Shown here: in pieces, positions 11,370 to 23,249 of the stretch | Layout of the letters: the number at the start of each line of letters is the position of its first letter | Position numbering within the stretch: the stretch's first letter is position 1 | Assembly (NCBI GenBank): GCA_963930775.1 | Contig: OZ005689.1 | Span: 6,735,569-6,799,568 of the forward strand | Direction: 5' to 3' | Length of the DNA: 64,000 nucleotides | DNA from: Cliona cf. orientalis | Taxonomy: Eukaryota; Porifera; Demospongiae; Clionaida; Clionaidae | The notes under the pieces: generated by a model | What the model was told of the DNA's origin: nothing | The model's input: the letters and a program-made list of their open reading frames with translations, nothing else | The model's database searches: none | Program-made: the position numbers and the translations under genes

Positions 11370-11718
11370 ATCCACCTTTGTTTATGACACGAGATCCTAC
11401 CAGGCAATTTGTACGAATGAGTGACAGTGTTTCCCTTCTTTGTGGGACTGGTCTGGACCACGGCAATCCTCAAGCCACCATCACCTGGACAGCCCCTGAT
11501 GGAACAAGAGTTATTGACAGTGCTAGATTTACCCTGGAAAATGGACCCTCTTTCATAAGATTGAATTTCACCAATGCCACCATAGCCGACAATGGAGTGT
11601 GGAGGTGTGCACTTGTGGCTTTATCCAAACGGCACATTCTGAGTAAAAGGACAGTTTATACTTAAGGATGAAGCAGTAATTGGCTCAATCACTCAAGATA
11701 TTCAACTAACTGTAATAA
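11370..11718 (+). pseudogene. Ig-like domain exon with late frameshift (block beta)
   Basis: The acceptor is AATTATTAG and the donor ATAA|GTAAGT, both phase 1. The frame reads an Ig domain with cysteine in LLCGTG, tryptophan in ITWTAPDG, and the second cysteine in NGVWRCALVAL. After SKRHILSK the frame must change to reach KDEAVIGSITQDIQL before the donor; read straight, it stops near 11664. The same end (DEAVIGSITLDIQL) is kept in block zeta at 53940-54000. It is an extracellular recognition module of the mosaic receptor family. Confidence 0.6.
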
Positions 11719-11913
11719 GTAAGTATGATGCTCAATGTTATATAATATGTTGTTAAACTTATAAATTTAATCACGACAGCTCCCCCTGGTCAGCCACACA
11801 CACTCTCAGTCAAAGAGAGTGAGGCTACATTATTTCAAGTCTGCTGGGAAGCTCCAGTCCAGCCTGATTCCCATATCTCATACTACCTGCTCGGAGCGTG
11901 TAATCTCAACACA

Positions 11914-14285
11914 TGTTCATCACGACGGCTCCGAATCAACAATCGACTTGGTGTTTGTGTCTGAGTCCTCTCTCTTGAATACCTGTGACACCATTCCTCC
12001 TTTGTCCAGCTCTGATCATAGGGGAATTCTAATGGAAATCTCTCGGAAGATAGTCAAGGCTGAAAAAACTCAGGGCCGACTAATTTGGCGCTATGGTTAC
12101 GCAGATTGGGATAAAGCTTGTGATCTAATTAATCAGTTTGACTGGGATTCAATTTTGTCTGAAAACGTTGAATTGTCTTGGAAATTGTGGCACAAGCAAT
12201 TTATGTCAATAATGGCCCAGTCGATTCCTAACAGAGTCATTCCCACGCGAAGAAACTTGCCATGGTTGAATAGGGGCATTATTAAATCAATGAAGAAACG
12301 GAATCAGCTCTTTAAAAAGGCCAAAAGAACAGGAAACTTTCATCATTTCAAGCTTGCTCGTAATCGCACTGTTGCTCAGCTTCGACTTGCCAAACGAAGA
12401 TACTTTCAGGCACTCAACCCTAAGGATCCAAAGAAATTCTGGAAGGCAATTAAATTCTTGAACAAGAGTAAGCAGTCAATTCCAACCCTCTCCTTGGATG
12501 GTAGAGTGGCAAATTCTGAAGTGGATAAAGCAAACCTTCTGAATTCATATTTCAGCTCCTGTTTCAACAGATCTCACCCTCCCGTCCAGTACCAGTCTAC
12601 TCCAGCAGGTTCAATTTCAACTTGTCCTGAAGAATTCCTTTGCTCAGAACCAGAGGTGTATGACTTTTTGGCAGCCCTCGACACTACAAAAGCCAGTGGT
12701 CCGGACGGATTATCAGCTAGGATGTTGAAGTGCACTGCTCCTAATATTGCTCCTTCTCTCACTAGGCTGTTTAACCTATCGATCTCAACAGGCACCATTC
12801 CACTATCCTGGAAAAAATCACTGATAGTTCCAATACCAAAATGTCAAGAACTTTCTAGTCCATGCAATTATCGTCCTGTTTCTCTTCTTCCCATAGTTAG
12901 TAAAATTCTTGAGCGTCACATCTACATGCTACTCATGGATCATCTCAACCACAGCCATCCTCTCTCGGCTCTCCAGTGGGGATTCCTTGAAGGGAGGTCC
13001 ACTGTGACAGCGCTCTTGCACCTGACTGACCAGTGGCTTCAAGCCTTGGAGGAAGGCCTGGATATTTGTGCCGTCTTCTTTGATTTTCGTAAGGCGTTTG
13101 ACTCCGTGCCTCACCTACCACTAATGGCTAAAATTCGCTCACTTGATCTTCATGAAACCATCAGCCGATGGATCAACAACTACCTTGCCAACAGAACTCA
13201 AGTGGTTGCTGTGAATGGGTCTGAATCCTCTGTTGCTTCTGTTCTCTCGGGAGTCCCACAGGGCTCTGTGCTTGGACCCTTGTTGTTCCTTATCTACATT
13301 GATGACTTGCCTGGTGTCGTCCAAAATTTCCTCTCAAAGGTCAACTTATTTGCTGATGATATTTTACTCTACCATTTGATCTCTGTCGTGGAAGACTATG
13401 CAACACTCCAGCGTGCAATCTCACTGATTGAAGAATGGTCGATAACGAACTTCTTAAATTTTAATGCTGCTAAATGTAAGTATATGATAATTTCAAGGAA
13501 ACGGTCTCCATCTTCTCCTGAATACCCTCTGAGGCTCTTTGGATGCCCAATGCAAAGTGTTGATTGCTATAAATATCTAGGGCTCCTAATAACCAATAAT
13601 CTAACTTGGTCTGCTCACATTGACTCGACATGCTCCCGCGCCAAGAAGATCCTTGGGCTAATCTATCGACGGTTTTACTCTTCTGCAAACCAGGATACTC
13701 TCAAGCAGTTGTACACTTCGCTGGTCCGTCCTCACCTTGAATATGCCTGCCAGGTGTGGGACCCCCATCTTGTGAAAGACAAGAAAGCACTGGAGGATGT
13801 CCAAAAGTTTGGGTGTAGGCTTGCTGCACACCAATGGGATTTGGGCTATCAGGAGTTACTTCATCTGTTTGAGCTTCAATCACTGGAGCAACGCAGATTA
13901 GATTTCAAGCTTGGCCTCATGTTTAAGATTGTCCATCACCTCTGCTACTTCCCTGACATTCCTGAGTTTCGTCAAAATCTCTCCAACTTGAGAGTGTCCC
14001 ATCCACTACAGCTTGACCCTCCATTTGCTCGTACAAACGCATACAAGTTTTCATACATTCCTCATACGATGTCAGCATGGAATTCCCTGAACAACAACTG
14101 TGTCACATGTACCTCCTACACATCTTTCATGAAACAATTAAAGATTAACAATGTATAAACTCTGTAGTTAAGTTAATATTCTTACTTTATTTCTGGGTGC
14201 ACACGAAGATTAGTGTATGCACTATTGTGTATCCATTGCAATCCTGCATAAAGTGTTATAGAGAAAAAAAAAAAAAAAAAAAAAA
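11914..14285 (+). mobile_element. L2/CR1-like (Jockey-group) non-LTR retrotransposon, 5'-truncated
   Basis: A long open frame ends at 14158. It starts inside the host FN3 exon in another frame, so its first about 32 residues are not element-derived. It keeps the end of an APE-type endonuclease (DLVFVSESS, SSDH) and a full reverse transcriptase: SGPDGLSARML, NYRPVSLLPIVSKILE, FFDFRKAFDSVPH, GVPQGSVLGPLLFLIYIDDL and the catalytic FADD in NLFADDILLY, then the usual C-terminal YLGLLI and RPHLEYACQVWDP segments. No stop or shift is seen over about 740 codons, so it is young. A 3' UTR and an A-rich tail (about 14263-14285) follow. The missing 5' endonuclease half is typical of truncated insertion. 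Confidence 0.85.
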
Positions 14286-14705
14286 TTACACAACAAGTAG
14301 AAAAAAAAAGCAAACTTAAATAATTAAATAATTAAATAATCTAATTCATGGGGGGTTTGGGAGCACTTGGGGGGATAATTTTTACATGGGCACGCAGAAT
14401 GGGTCAAAACTAGAATTTTGATGGCGGGAAATTTTGATTCACACCTTACAATTAAAGTTATGGCCCTTTGAAGTTTCCCCATATGTTTGTATAGGAAGCC
14501 ATGCATTTGCAATGTTTCCGCCCACGCGCTACGTGAGGGGCGGGGCTACGCGCGCACATATATAGACTTGACGACCTTTACCCAATTTGGCCAAAATTGG
14601 AGTATAGGCTGCCTGCTTGCATTGTAAGGCTCTACTAAGCATCCAGCTCAACTATATCGTGGTTTCCAGACAATTTTTTTTCTGCTTGTTGTGTGGTCTC
14701 CTTGA
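14286..14705. mobile_element. MITE (ACACAACAAG ends) inside a poly(A) run
   Basis: The ends ACACAACAAGTAGAAAAAA and TTTTTTTCTGCTTGTTGTGT are inverted repeats. The element sits between two A-runs (about 14263-14285 and 14706-14727), as if it jumped into the tail of the L2-like element. A sister copy at 42367-42779 has the same body but different, again mutually matching ends (ACACTAAGTAG / CTGCTTAGTGT). It contains the recurrent word TGACGACCTTTACCC (about 14569-14583). Confidence 0.7.
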
Positions 14706-14965
14706 AAAAAAAAAAAAAAAAAAAAAAACAACAGTAGTTCTGAAAGTAATAAAACAATATTTAGCACAATCACAAATGCAACGTCTTCGTATGTAACTGG
14801 TCTCTTTCCTGGCACCACCTATGAGCTGACTGTGGTGGCAGTGTCTCAGGGAGGGGATGTTGTTGCCAGAAGCCAACCTAGTGATGCCATAATCAACACA
14901 ACTGGTATAACAGGTCAGTTAAGTTAATTAATTTTCCTTATAATTGAATTCACTGATATTCACAG

Positions 14966-15254
14966 TTCCTGAACTTTCCTGTAATGGTTCAATATTGGCT
15001 AACGGTGCAGTCACTGTGACAGTCACGTGGTCCTACATCCACACTGGAGGGCTGCCTCTGACCAATGTGTCTGTTTCATAAGGCTTTGGGAATAATAATA
15101 GTCCCATTCCCATTCCACTCATCAGTGTTGATACAACATCTGTCACTATTCCTGATCTGAAAGCAGGATTTGAATACACCTTTAATGTGACCGCTGTAAA
15201 TAGTGAAGGATCATCAAGCACAGTGTGTCACGGGTCTCACTACTCCTGAATTAG
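14966..15254 (+). pseudogene. FN3 exon 'b' with premature stop (block beta)
   Basis: The acceptor is TTCACAG and the donor TTAG|GTAATT, phase 1. It reads VPELSCNGSILANGAVTV, TWSYIHTGGLPLTN, then a TAA within SVS-stop-GFGNNN, and continues IPLISVDTTSVTIPDLKAGF, EYTFNVTAVNSEGSSST, a normal FN3 C-terminal half. A shift near 15226 also spoils the end. Related exons are at 32572-32819 and 51749-51870. Confidence 0.7.
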
Positions 15255-15958
15255 GTAATTTTAATTATAATGTGGTCCCTTAAATGAGATTCTTTTTGTA
15301 TATCTAAAAAGTGCTTCAATGTACCATGGCTCTGGATGCGTGACATTTTTTTTGCTCAGGTACACAAACTCGTGGACTTTGTTACGGTTGCATGTGCACA
15401 ATACATGATACTGGGAGTTACAGTTGTATTATGTCATTAATTCTTGAGGTGCACACGAAATGCTATCAATTTGTCCATGGCATAGCTCCCTTTCCTTTCA
15501 TTATCAGGCTATTATATATGTTATGATCATACTGTATAGGGTATATAATATTATATGAAACATTGGCTTGTAGATAATCACACAGCTACATCCTCCTTTG
15601 TCGAAAGTAGAGTTCCTGGCTTCATGACTTCTGCTACTACTCACCACGAATTATAGCTATCAACATTTTGTTCATTTCATGCAAGGTTGATGCTGAACAC
15701 AATAGTCTTAACTTGTCGTAGTCTGAAGGATAAGCAGTAAGAGCTACACCAGTTTGTCAAAATAGGTGTAGAGGTTGATTTCCAGATTGACGATACAGTA
15801 GTGGGTGGACCAAGTCACTATCTTATATATAGTTGTACCATAAAAGATATGAGGTCATACGGAGCATTCTTTAATCAGCTGTCACGGACTCTTCTAAAAG
15901 TGTGATAACAGACACTTTTAAGGACACATTGGTCAAAATTTTGCTAAAACTACACAAT

Positions 15959-16132
15959 ATACCGTACGTAATCTAATCCTACGCATGCCAAAAAAATAAT
16001 TTCAATTTTGAAAAACGCGCGTTTTTCTGGTAAAGGTCGTCAATCGCTCCATGTATAAACGTTATGAGAATTCGTAAAATGCTAATTTATTGCGTTAAAT
16101 TGGATTATGCGTTGTATTCGATGAACTACGGT
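15959..16132 (-). mobile_element. Small TACCGTA-ended element with GTCGTCA core
   Basis: It begins TACCGTACGTAATC and ends GAACTACGGTA. The body (AAAAACGCGCGTTTTTCTGG, then TAAAGGTCGTCAATCGCTCC) matches, on the other strand, copies at 33885-34060 and 60868-61035. Non-coding. Confidence 0.6.
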
Positions 16133-16150
16133 AAATGTAAGGTCACCCGA

Positions 16151-16361
16151 TACCGTATAACGGGAAATTTTCGAGGGAGAAAACTTTCGCGGATCGGTAG
16201 GAAAGGAGCATTTCGCGGAGAAAACTTTCGCGGAAAGCTAAAACTGCTCGCATAATGGGTGTGGCATGCCTAGAATTTCGTGTAGAAAACTTTCGCGGGT
16301 GGCGGAAAAATCGCAAAATTCGTGAAGGTTTTCTCCCTCGAAAGTTTCCCGCTATACGGTA
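16151..16361. mobile_element. TACCGTA-ended MITE, 211 bp
   Basis: TIRs TACCGTATAACGGGAAATTT and its partner ending GGGAAACTTTCGAGGG (complement) span about 34 bp each, ending in TA. Internal repeats of GAAAACTTTCGCGG lie on the same strand. Non-coding. Confidence 0.75.
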
Positions 16362-16399
16362 TAGGGTGATTGCAATTAAGAGCTAATTAGAGGACCACT

Positions 16400-17500
16400 C
16401 AAAATCAATTAGTGGTTGCTAGGGTGAAGAGAATTTCATAGTGGGTGGTATCACACTAAAAATAATGCATGCAGTGGAAAGAAGTTCCATAGCAACCCCA
16501 TAAATGAAGTTTGAGGAGGCCCGATTGTTGCCAATGACCATTATGCTCTAAAGCAATTTTAATCACCAAAATTATTAGCATAGTATCTACTGAGTGGTTT
16601 CTTTGATGCCATCGCAGATAAGTTTATGCTAGAGGCAAAAAGCATTGAGCTGCTAGTCAATGTGACTCTTGCCTATCCCACTATTTATGGTACGACGCGT
16701 TTCATGTATATCTCTCAGAATTTTATAAAAAAAGGAAGCAAACAGGAAGTAAAATTTTAATTGATTTTAGTTGCTATGGTCCACCATTTAAAGTTTTTGA
16801 GAGCATCTGTTAAACGCACTGTACAAAAAATTTATGGCAATTAATAAACTGAAAGAGGATTACCTTTCTTCTAACACATCAGAATAAATTGTTTGTTTGA
16901 ACTAACATGACCACGAAATAGTAGGGTCAGTCGGTTGGGCGGATGATAATTTAACCAAAGAATTTTAATTACAAGTGTCTGTGTTTCTATGTAAACTTGT
17001 AGTATTCCAGCTGTCTAGAGGCTTGTGCTGTGTGGTACCTTAAAAATACATTTTTAAGACAGTTCTATTAAAAGTCTGAGTCGGTATAATTATATGCCTG
17101 TAGTAACCTCAGCTATTGGATGCTTTAAATTTTACAGTCGGTCGGGTTAGTTCAAACAAAAATTTTAATTTGGGTGGCCTTAGCACAAATACAATGATGA
17201 AAGGATACTTTTTTCAAGAAAATTTTCTGGATTACAATTTGATGGGCACAATTACAACCACGATATTTTGGCTTGCATAAAATTCACGAGCCAGCCACCC
17301 CCCATCTCTGAATCTTGGATCAGCCCCTGGAGAGCAGCAAGAGGGTAGCATGAAATGGTGTTACGTATTGTGACTTCCCTAATTCTGCTAGCTATTGGGA
17401 GAAAACAAGGTAAATAGGAAGCAATCGAATGGAAAAACAGACCATGAAAAAGTTCTAGCATGCATTTACAGAAGCCATTGCTATGTATGGGATAAAATCA
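16400..17500. other. Gene-free stretch
   Basis: AT-rich sequence without a convincing exon, RNA gene or repeat edge. A phrase around GGTCGGTTGGGCGGATG/AGTCGGTCGGGTTAG recurs (about 16925 and 17138) but forms no clear structure. Confidence 0.4.
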
Positions 17501-17529
17501 TACCATATGTGCACTGATAAGATCTCTAG

Positions 17530-19140
17530 CTGAGTATAATCAGATTTACAAACTACTCCTATAGCAACCTTTGAACGAGAGCTGATACAAGATAGCTGGG
17601 TTGAATGGTGCAAGAATTTTGAAACTTAATTACAGCTGATTGCCTCAAGAATTGACACAAATTTATCAGCGAATTATAGCATAGCTTGGAGTGCTTTTTG
17701 CAGGTGTTTACTACAGTGTAGAGTGTAGAAGTTGTGATGCTTAAACTTTGTCACAACTATTACCTACTATATCTAATTAATTAAGGTTGATTGTCTTAAG
17801 AATTCTCTAGACATGATTTCATTGTAGCTAGTACAGCAACAGAAATTCTTGTGATACTCAAATTCCCTCACCACTTATACATGTACCTGCTGTCTATCTT
17901 GATAGTCTTAAGAATTCCCTTGACATGAATTTCCTTGCAGTGTAAAATAACAGAAGTCCCTGTGATGCTCAATCCTTGTCCCACTATTTCTGCTTAGGTC
18001 ACCACCCAAAATTTTCCACTTCTGTTTTTCTTTGAATTTCTTTCTGTTGACCTTCTCATCACTTTCCTGAGTAAAACTTTATAAAGGGGTGGGACTACCT
18101 TCATTTAAAAGGTCAGGGGTCTCCTTACTGGCTGACAGTGGGTGGATAAAAAGAAGACTTGAAGAAGCCAGGAGTAAATAGCAAGTTCTAGCTGAGTAAC
18201 CCCTTATCGAGCGACAGGTTCAAATTGCATATAACCATGCATCAAGTGGAACCGGAGCAAGCTAAATTAGGTAAGGAACCGCACAGTGCTGCTGAAAAAG
18301 AAAATTTGCTTCCAGATTGTATAGATGAGTCCAGCACAGTAGATTGAGGTGCGTGTAATAAATTTTTTTGCACACTCTACACTAGCTATTACCCACCAGG
18401 TATTTCACAAGGCATTTATCCTCATTAAGTAGTATGATTCTGCTTAGATGAAGTGCTACAAACTACATCTCACTAACAATAAATTTGGGCAAATCAATAA
18501 TAGATAAAGAGTCTAAGCTATCATTTTAATATCTTTCTTCATTAGCTATCTAAGCAGAGTTTCAGCTTTAAACACAACTTGTGAAAACATTTGGCTATTT
18601 TTGAGTGTTAGTGCGAGGCTGATTAAGAGTATGGAGTACAATCAGATTTACAAGCCACTCCTATAGCAACCTTTGAACGAGAGCTGATACAAGATAGCTG
18701 GGTTGAATGGTGCAAGAATTTTGAAACTTAATTACAGCTGATTGCCTCAAGAATTGACACAAATTTATCAGTGAATTATAGCATAGCTTGGAGTGCTTTT
18801 TGCAGGTGTTTACTACAGTGTAGAGTGTAGAAGTTGTGATGCTCAAACTATGTCACAACTATTACCTACTATATCTAATTAATTAAGGGTGATTGTCTTA
18901 AGAATTCTCTATAGACATGATTTCCTTGTAGTACAGCAACAGAAATTCTTGTGATCCTCAAAGTGCTACATAAGTTTTGTGTCTAGACAATTGCTAGGCA
19001 ACCATGAGGTCACAGATAGAGGATTTGAGCATCACAGGGACTAGTCTTATGTTATTCTACACTGCAAGGAAATTCATGTCAAGGGAATTCTTAAGACTAT
19101 CAAGATAGACAGCAGGTATAAGTGGTGAAGGAATTTAAGT
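17530..19140. repeat. Segmental repeat family, copies 1 and 2
   Basis: A unit of roughly 450-800 bp (starting near GAGAGCTGATACAAGATAGC, with TACAGTGTAGAGTGTAGAAG and GTCTTAAGAATTCTCTAGAC inside) occurs at about 17530-18000 and 18640-18960. It occurs again at 22440-23245 and 25890-26475. The tail part at about 18960-19135 is inverted relative to the others (its GACAGCAGGTATAAGTGGTG end is the reverse complement of CACCACTTATACCTGCTGTC). Non-coding; it frames the small secreted-protein genes. Confidence 0.75.
18237..18347 (+). CDS. Possible 36-aa acidic peptide
   Basis: The ATG at 18237 opens 36 codons (MHQVEPEQAKLGKEPHSAAE, then EKENLLPDCIDESSTVD), a composition more protein-like than most short frames here. 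A strong donor-like GGTAAGG lies after codon 12, so it may instead be a first exon. AATAAA occurs just after the stop (18357). No family is recognised. Confidence 0.2.
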   Translation: MHQVEPEQAKLGKEPHSAAEKENLLPDCIDESSTVD

Positions 19141-19589
19141 ATTGCATTCATTTATTACGTACTTTAGCAAAACTTTTGACCCAAGTATGCTTCAGTAAAG
19201 CCCTAGCATCCCTCTTCTCACTTTGTCATCGATGCCACCATCTCCAGACTTCAGGAGAGTTAGATAGCTATGAGCTATAGACAAAAGCTAAATTTTTTCA
19301 CGCAGAAAAAAGTACCCAATAAGCTAACTATAACATGACAAAATAGCCAACAACATAATGCTAAAATATTTTATGATGTACTTTGGCTAGAAGCTTCAGC
19401 TATATAGCTGGGCCTGCATGAAACTTATCTACGACTACATGGAACATATACGCAACTATAACATAATCGTTGAATCATCTCGTTTTCTTTGCTGTTGTGG
19501 CTGGCATGGAATCTCTGGCTTGTCAATAATATATCTTTCATCCACATACTGCCCAACTGTCCCGACTTTAGTTGGACAGCAACCAGGAT

Positions 19590-19725
19590 ATAGTATTTCA
19601 TTCACTTGAAGGCAAATAAAGTTAGTGCAAGCCAACGATGCCATAGACAAAATTAGATTAGCTATTTCCTCATGGGGAATCAAAGTGTAATGGCAAACTA
19701 TGCTGAACATTTTATGACATAGACA
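19590..19725 (+). repeat. Upstream-region duplicate of secreted-protein genes
   Basis: TTCACTTGAAGGCAAATAAA, GCAAGCCAACGATGCC and AGATTAGCTATTTCCTCA are repeated at about 25740-25890 and 27040-27200. Two of the three copies lie 100-270 bp before the start codons of the secreted-protein genes, so they may hold control elements. The middle copy is followed by the segmental repeat instead of a gene. Confidence 0.65.
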
Positions 19726-19800
19726 AAATTACGTTAGCTATTTCATCATGAGGAATCAATCAAGCATTCTGTGTGCATATTCACGGTTTCAAGCACTAGT

Positions 19801-19807
19801 TATAAAT
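19801..19807 (+). promoter_or_regulatory. TATA box of secreted-protein gene 1
   Basis: TATAAAT lies 59 bp upstream of the start codon; CTAGTGCAAGAC follows at the expected start-site distance. The paralog has TATAAAA and CTAGTGCAAACT at the same relative places. Confidence 0.6.
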
Positions 19808-19859
19808 GGTGGTGCTTCATCTAGTGCAAGACTAAAACTTTCAATACCACTGCACTGCA

Positions 19860-21038
19860 ATGAACACCTTTCTTCTTGTTGCTGTGTTGGCTAGTGGGTT
19901 TGCATTGAGTCAATGCTATCCAAACTACAGTCACCAAGACTTTGCAGAAAATGAGGTATCTATAGCTGATTAATTATATTGTAGTTTGGAGTCTGAGCTT
20001 TTAACCATAATATGCTGTAGATTGAAGCTCGCATGGATCAGCAAGATGTATATCCCCCTCAAACAGGAGGTGGCAATGCCTGGTTGGAGCAGGTACAGCC
20101 TATGAATGCTAGTTCTGCAACTGTACTGTCCTACTAATTTAGCTTGTACTTGTTTTGCTCCCATCAACTTGCAAGTTTTGTGTAGCTAGCTAGCTACATA
20201 TGTTTCAATTTAATCTGATCACTAGCTATGTTCCTTTGCAAATGTTTTCACAAAGTATTAAGCCGATAGGTTAAAGGCTGCTATCAAATAAGTAATGTTT
20301 ATCAATATTTCTGCCATTATGATAGTTACAAACACAGCTGTGGGCAGACAAAAGAAGAAAGTTTTCTGACAAGGTACAATTATGCTGATTTATTTTATCT
20401 ATGCACAAATATTTTGACATTTCACTGCTTACCAACTTTTTGAAAACAGCTATGTAGTACCTTTCAAGCTCCCACCTCACCACTGGCAGCTGAGGGAGTT
20501 CACAGTTTTTATTTAGCCCGTCCTATAGCCACAAAATCAAAAGCCAAAGTTTGGATTGAATAGCCAGCTACCTATAGTAACACAGAATTGAGAAATTCAA
20601 AGCATAATAAGCTCACAGTGGTCAGAGGGTTAATTAAAATGCTAACAAATATATAAGAAAATCAGTTCCCATTGTGTTATATACATTTTTTTTTCTCAGT
20701 TGATGGCTTATGCAAACACTGATAATCAAATTAAAGTCGGTAAGAACAATGTTGGTGCTTTTTTTTATTTGTGAATTGTCCTATGCAATAAGTCCATTAC
20801 AAAAAAAAAACAAGTCATTGTTTATAAAGTTAGGCATCTTTGGATGGCTAAAATGTTAGCTTTAGCTTTGTGTCACAAAATACATTCTTGACACACAGGT
20901 GTAGTTTGCTATTTGTTGAAAGGCTGTGGGGATCAACCAAAATTTACAGAGCCATCACAAGGGTGTTGCTACAATGGTCGTTTCAAGTCTATGGAGCATA
21001 TTTGGAAAGGTGATGGGCATTGTATTGAGTGCCCATAA
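19860..21038 (+). CDS. Small secreted cysteine-rich protein, paralog 1
   Basis: Four coding exons are supported by splice sites and by a paralog: 19860-19955, 20021-20092, 20700-20739 and 20899-21038. Exon 1 encodes a clear signal peptide (MNTFLLVAVLASGFALSQC) ending near SQC. The mature protein has a short acidic/glutamine linker (exon 2, phase 0-0), a small exon (LMAYANTDNQIKV) and a final cysteine-rich exon: VCYLLKGCGDQPKFTEPS, QGCCYNGRF, then HCIECP and the stop. About 115 residues. The pattern C-x5-C, EPS-x-GCC, C-x2-C suggests a disulfide-bonded secreted peptide. No family is recognised. Signals for an intron right after the stop (TAAG|GTGAGT) suggest a spliced 3' UTR. Paralog 2 is 7.4 kb downstream. 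Confidence 0.65.
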
Positions 21039-21049
21039 GGTGAGTGTGC

Positions 21050-22440
21050 ATTGTATCTAGCTAGTATAAAATAATCTTTCCCTCACTATTTTTTTTTTGT
21101 ATTTTTGCAGCATCTAGCCATGTGGTGAATCATGCTACTGAACAATTTTTACTGATAGAGTTAGCTTAGTTCAGAGCAGTGCATGGATTTCAAAAATTTA
21201 TTTTTGATGGAGATATATTGGTGTTTGTTAAGACTAACATGTTTGTTTGTATAGCAAAAACTGTGAATGTGCTTATAGACAAGAAACTTGCTGAAATTAA
21301 GTGTACTAAACCCCCATTACTGAGCATGTTAAACATTTTATAGCATCCTACCCCAGAAATCCTTGCAATAGGCTCTAGAATACTTGTGTCTTTACTATGG
21401 GCTCAGGTTTGAATTAAACAATAAAACAAGCCTCTGTATTGATTGAATTCTTTGAGTCAAAAAATTATGTGTGTGTGAAAATTTATTGTAATATTAAAGC
21501 CTTCACAAAAACTGGACTCCACTAACGAAACTCTTTTCCTGATCTAGAGCTCTAAAAAATACCGTTCTACTGTTTGAAATGCTTGTTGCAGCACATTAAT
21601 TTAATACAGTAGTCACTACCCACAGAAAACCTCTTTCTCCAAAAGGCTAGGCTATATCTCTCCTTATAAGGTAAATTAGTAACCTCCCTACCAAGGCAGT
21701 TATTATAAAATGGGTAGGTACGTAAGTACTAGTTTACTACCTAGTAAATCACAGTAGTCTAACTTTTAGATGACATCACTTCCTGTTTTGACAGAATAAA
21801 ACTTAATTTTTTTTGTCAACAATCAATTTTCCAATCAAAAATTTCCACAAACAAAGTCATTAAAATTTTATCTGCCATGGCTAAATTCATGCCTAGCTAC
21901 TACCCTTCAGCCTTCTTTTGTTTTTACTGTACCTCCTAGCTTGGCACAACTAAGGAAAAGTGAGTTATGAGATATGTATACCTACCTTATTAAGTTGACA
22001 TTACTTATTTTAGCAATTTTTTAGCAAAATTTTAAAATTTTGCTAAAGGTTGGCTCAGAATATAACCTCAATTGGGTCAAAGGTCACCTGTGGCTCACAG
22101 AGGAGCTGCAAGCACTTGTGCTATAATGCACTTTTTTATAAAGCTCACTAGTTGTTCTTCAGTGAATGAATTCTGATCGAAGATCATATATTATAGCTAA
22201 ATTCAATTTGTGAGGCCAGTGCTCCAACATGTGTGGGACAGCTGTTATAATATATGTATAGTAGCCACAACCAATGTATTAGCTTGTCAACAACAGATGA
22301 TTTAGTACCAGCTAGCTAAATGCTGAGTTAACCACAAAATTTTGTACCAGTTGGAGACTATATAATATTTAGATCCAAATTTCCTTCATGTGTAGGTTAC
22401 AATGTAGTAGGCTTATTTTATGCTAGAGTGTTTGTTTTTT
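21050..22440. other. Gene-free stretch after secreted-protein gene 1
   Basis: AT-rich intergenic or 3' UTR sequence. No exon, RNA gene or bounded repeat is recognised. Confidence 0.4.
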
Positions 22441-23245
22441 GACAGTAGATTTAGGTACGTGTAATAATTTTTTTGCACACTCTACACTATTACTCACCAG
22501 GTATTTCACGTGCCATTTGTCCTCATAAAGTAGTATGATTCTGCTTAGATGAAGTGCTACAAACTACATCTCACTAATAATAATTTGGGCAAATCAATAA
22601 TGAATAAAGAGTCTAAGCTATCATTTTAATATCTTTCTCCATTAGCTATCTAAGCAGAGTTTCAGCTTTAAACACAACTCGTGAAAACATTTGGCTATTT
22701 TTGAGTGATAAAAGTATTTTTTAGGGCCAGGCCGATTAAGAGTATCGAGTACAACCATACTTACAAGCCACTCCTATAGCAACCTTTGAACGAGAGCTGA
22801 TACAAGATAGCTGGGTTGAATGGTGCAAGAATTTTGAAACTTAATTACAGCTGATTGCCTCAAGAATTGACACAAATTTAATCAGCGAATTATAGCATAG
22901 CTTGGAGTGCTTTTTGCAGGTGTTTACTACAGTGTAGAGTGTAGAAGTTGTGATGCTCAAACTTTGTCACAACTATTACCTACTATATCTAATTAATTAA
23001 GGTTGATTGTCTTAGGAATTCTCTAGACATGATTTCCTTGTAGTACAGCAACAGAAATTCTTGTGATACTCAAATTCCCTCACCACTTACACCTGCTGTC
23101 TATCTTGATAGTCTTAAGAATTCCCTTGACATGAATTTCCTTGCAGTGTAGAATAACAGAAGTCCCTGTGATGCTCAAATCCTCTATCTGTGACCTCATG
23201 GTTGCCTAGGAATATTGTCTAGACACAAATCTTGCAAAACATTCA
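22440..23245 (+). repeat. Segmental repeat family, copy 3
   Basis: The same order of landmarks as copies 1 and 2 (GTAATAATTTTTTTGCACAC at the left, the CTGATACAAGATAGCTGGG centre, CTATCTGTGACCTCATGG at the right). It is the most complete single-orientation copy. Confidence 0.75.
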
Positions 23246-23249
23246 TTAT

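Larger units (their letters stand above)
11780..14913 (+). pseudogene. FN3 exon 'a' split by transposons (block beta)
   Basis: The left part (11780-11913) follows acceptor CACGACAG and reads PPGQPHTLSVKESEATLFQV, CWEAP and ISYYLLG: the first strands of an FN3 domain. The right part (14729-14913) resumes with NATSSYVTGLFPGTTYELTV and VAVSQGGDVVARSQPSDA, the C-terminal half, ending at a phase 1 donor ACAG|GTCAGT. Between them lie an L2-like retrotransposon and a MITE. The short word CAACA occurs on both sides of the insertion and may be its target duplication. Unbroken-by-insertion sister exons are at 32193-32521 and 54059-54287. Confidence 0.75.

Noticed and set aside
11819-11913. N-terminal residues of the long retrotransposon frame as part of its protein
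   Set aside because: This stretch is the host FN3 exon read in another frame; it matches sister exons at 32193 and 54059 base for base.
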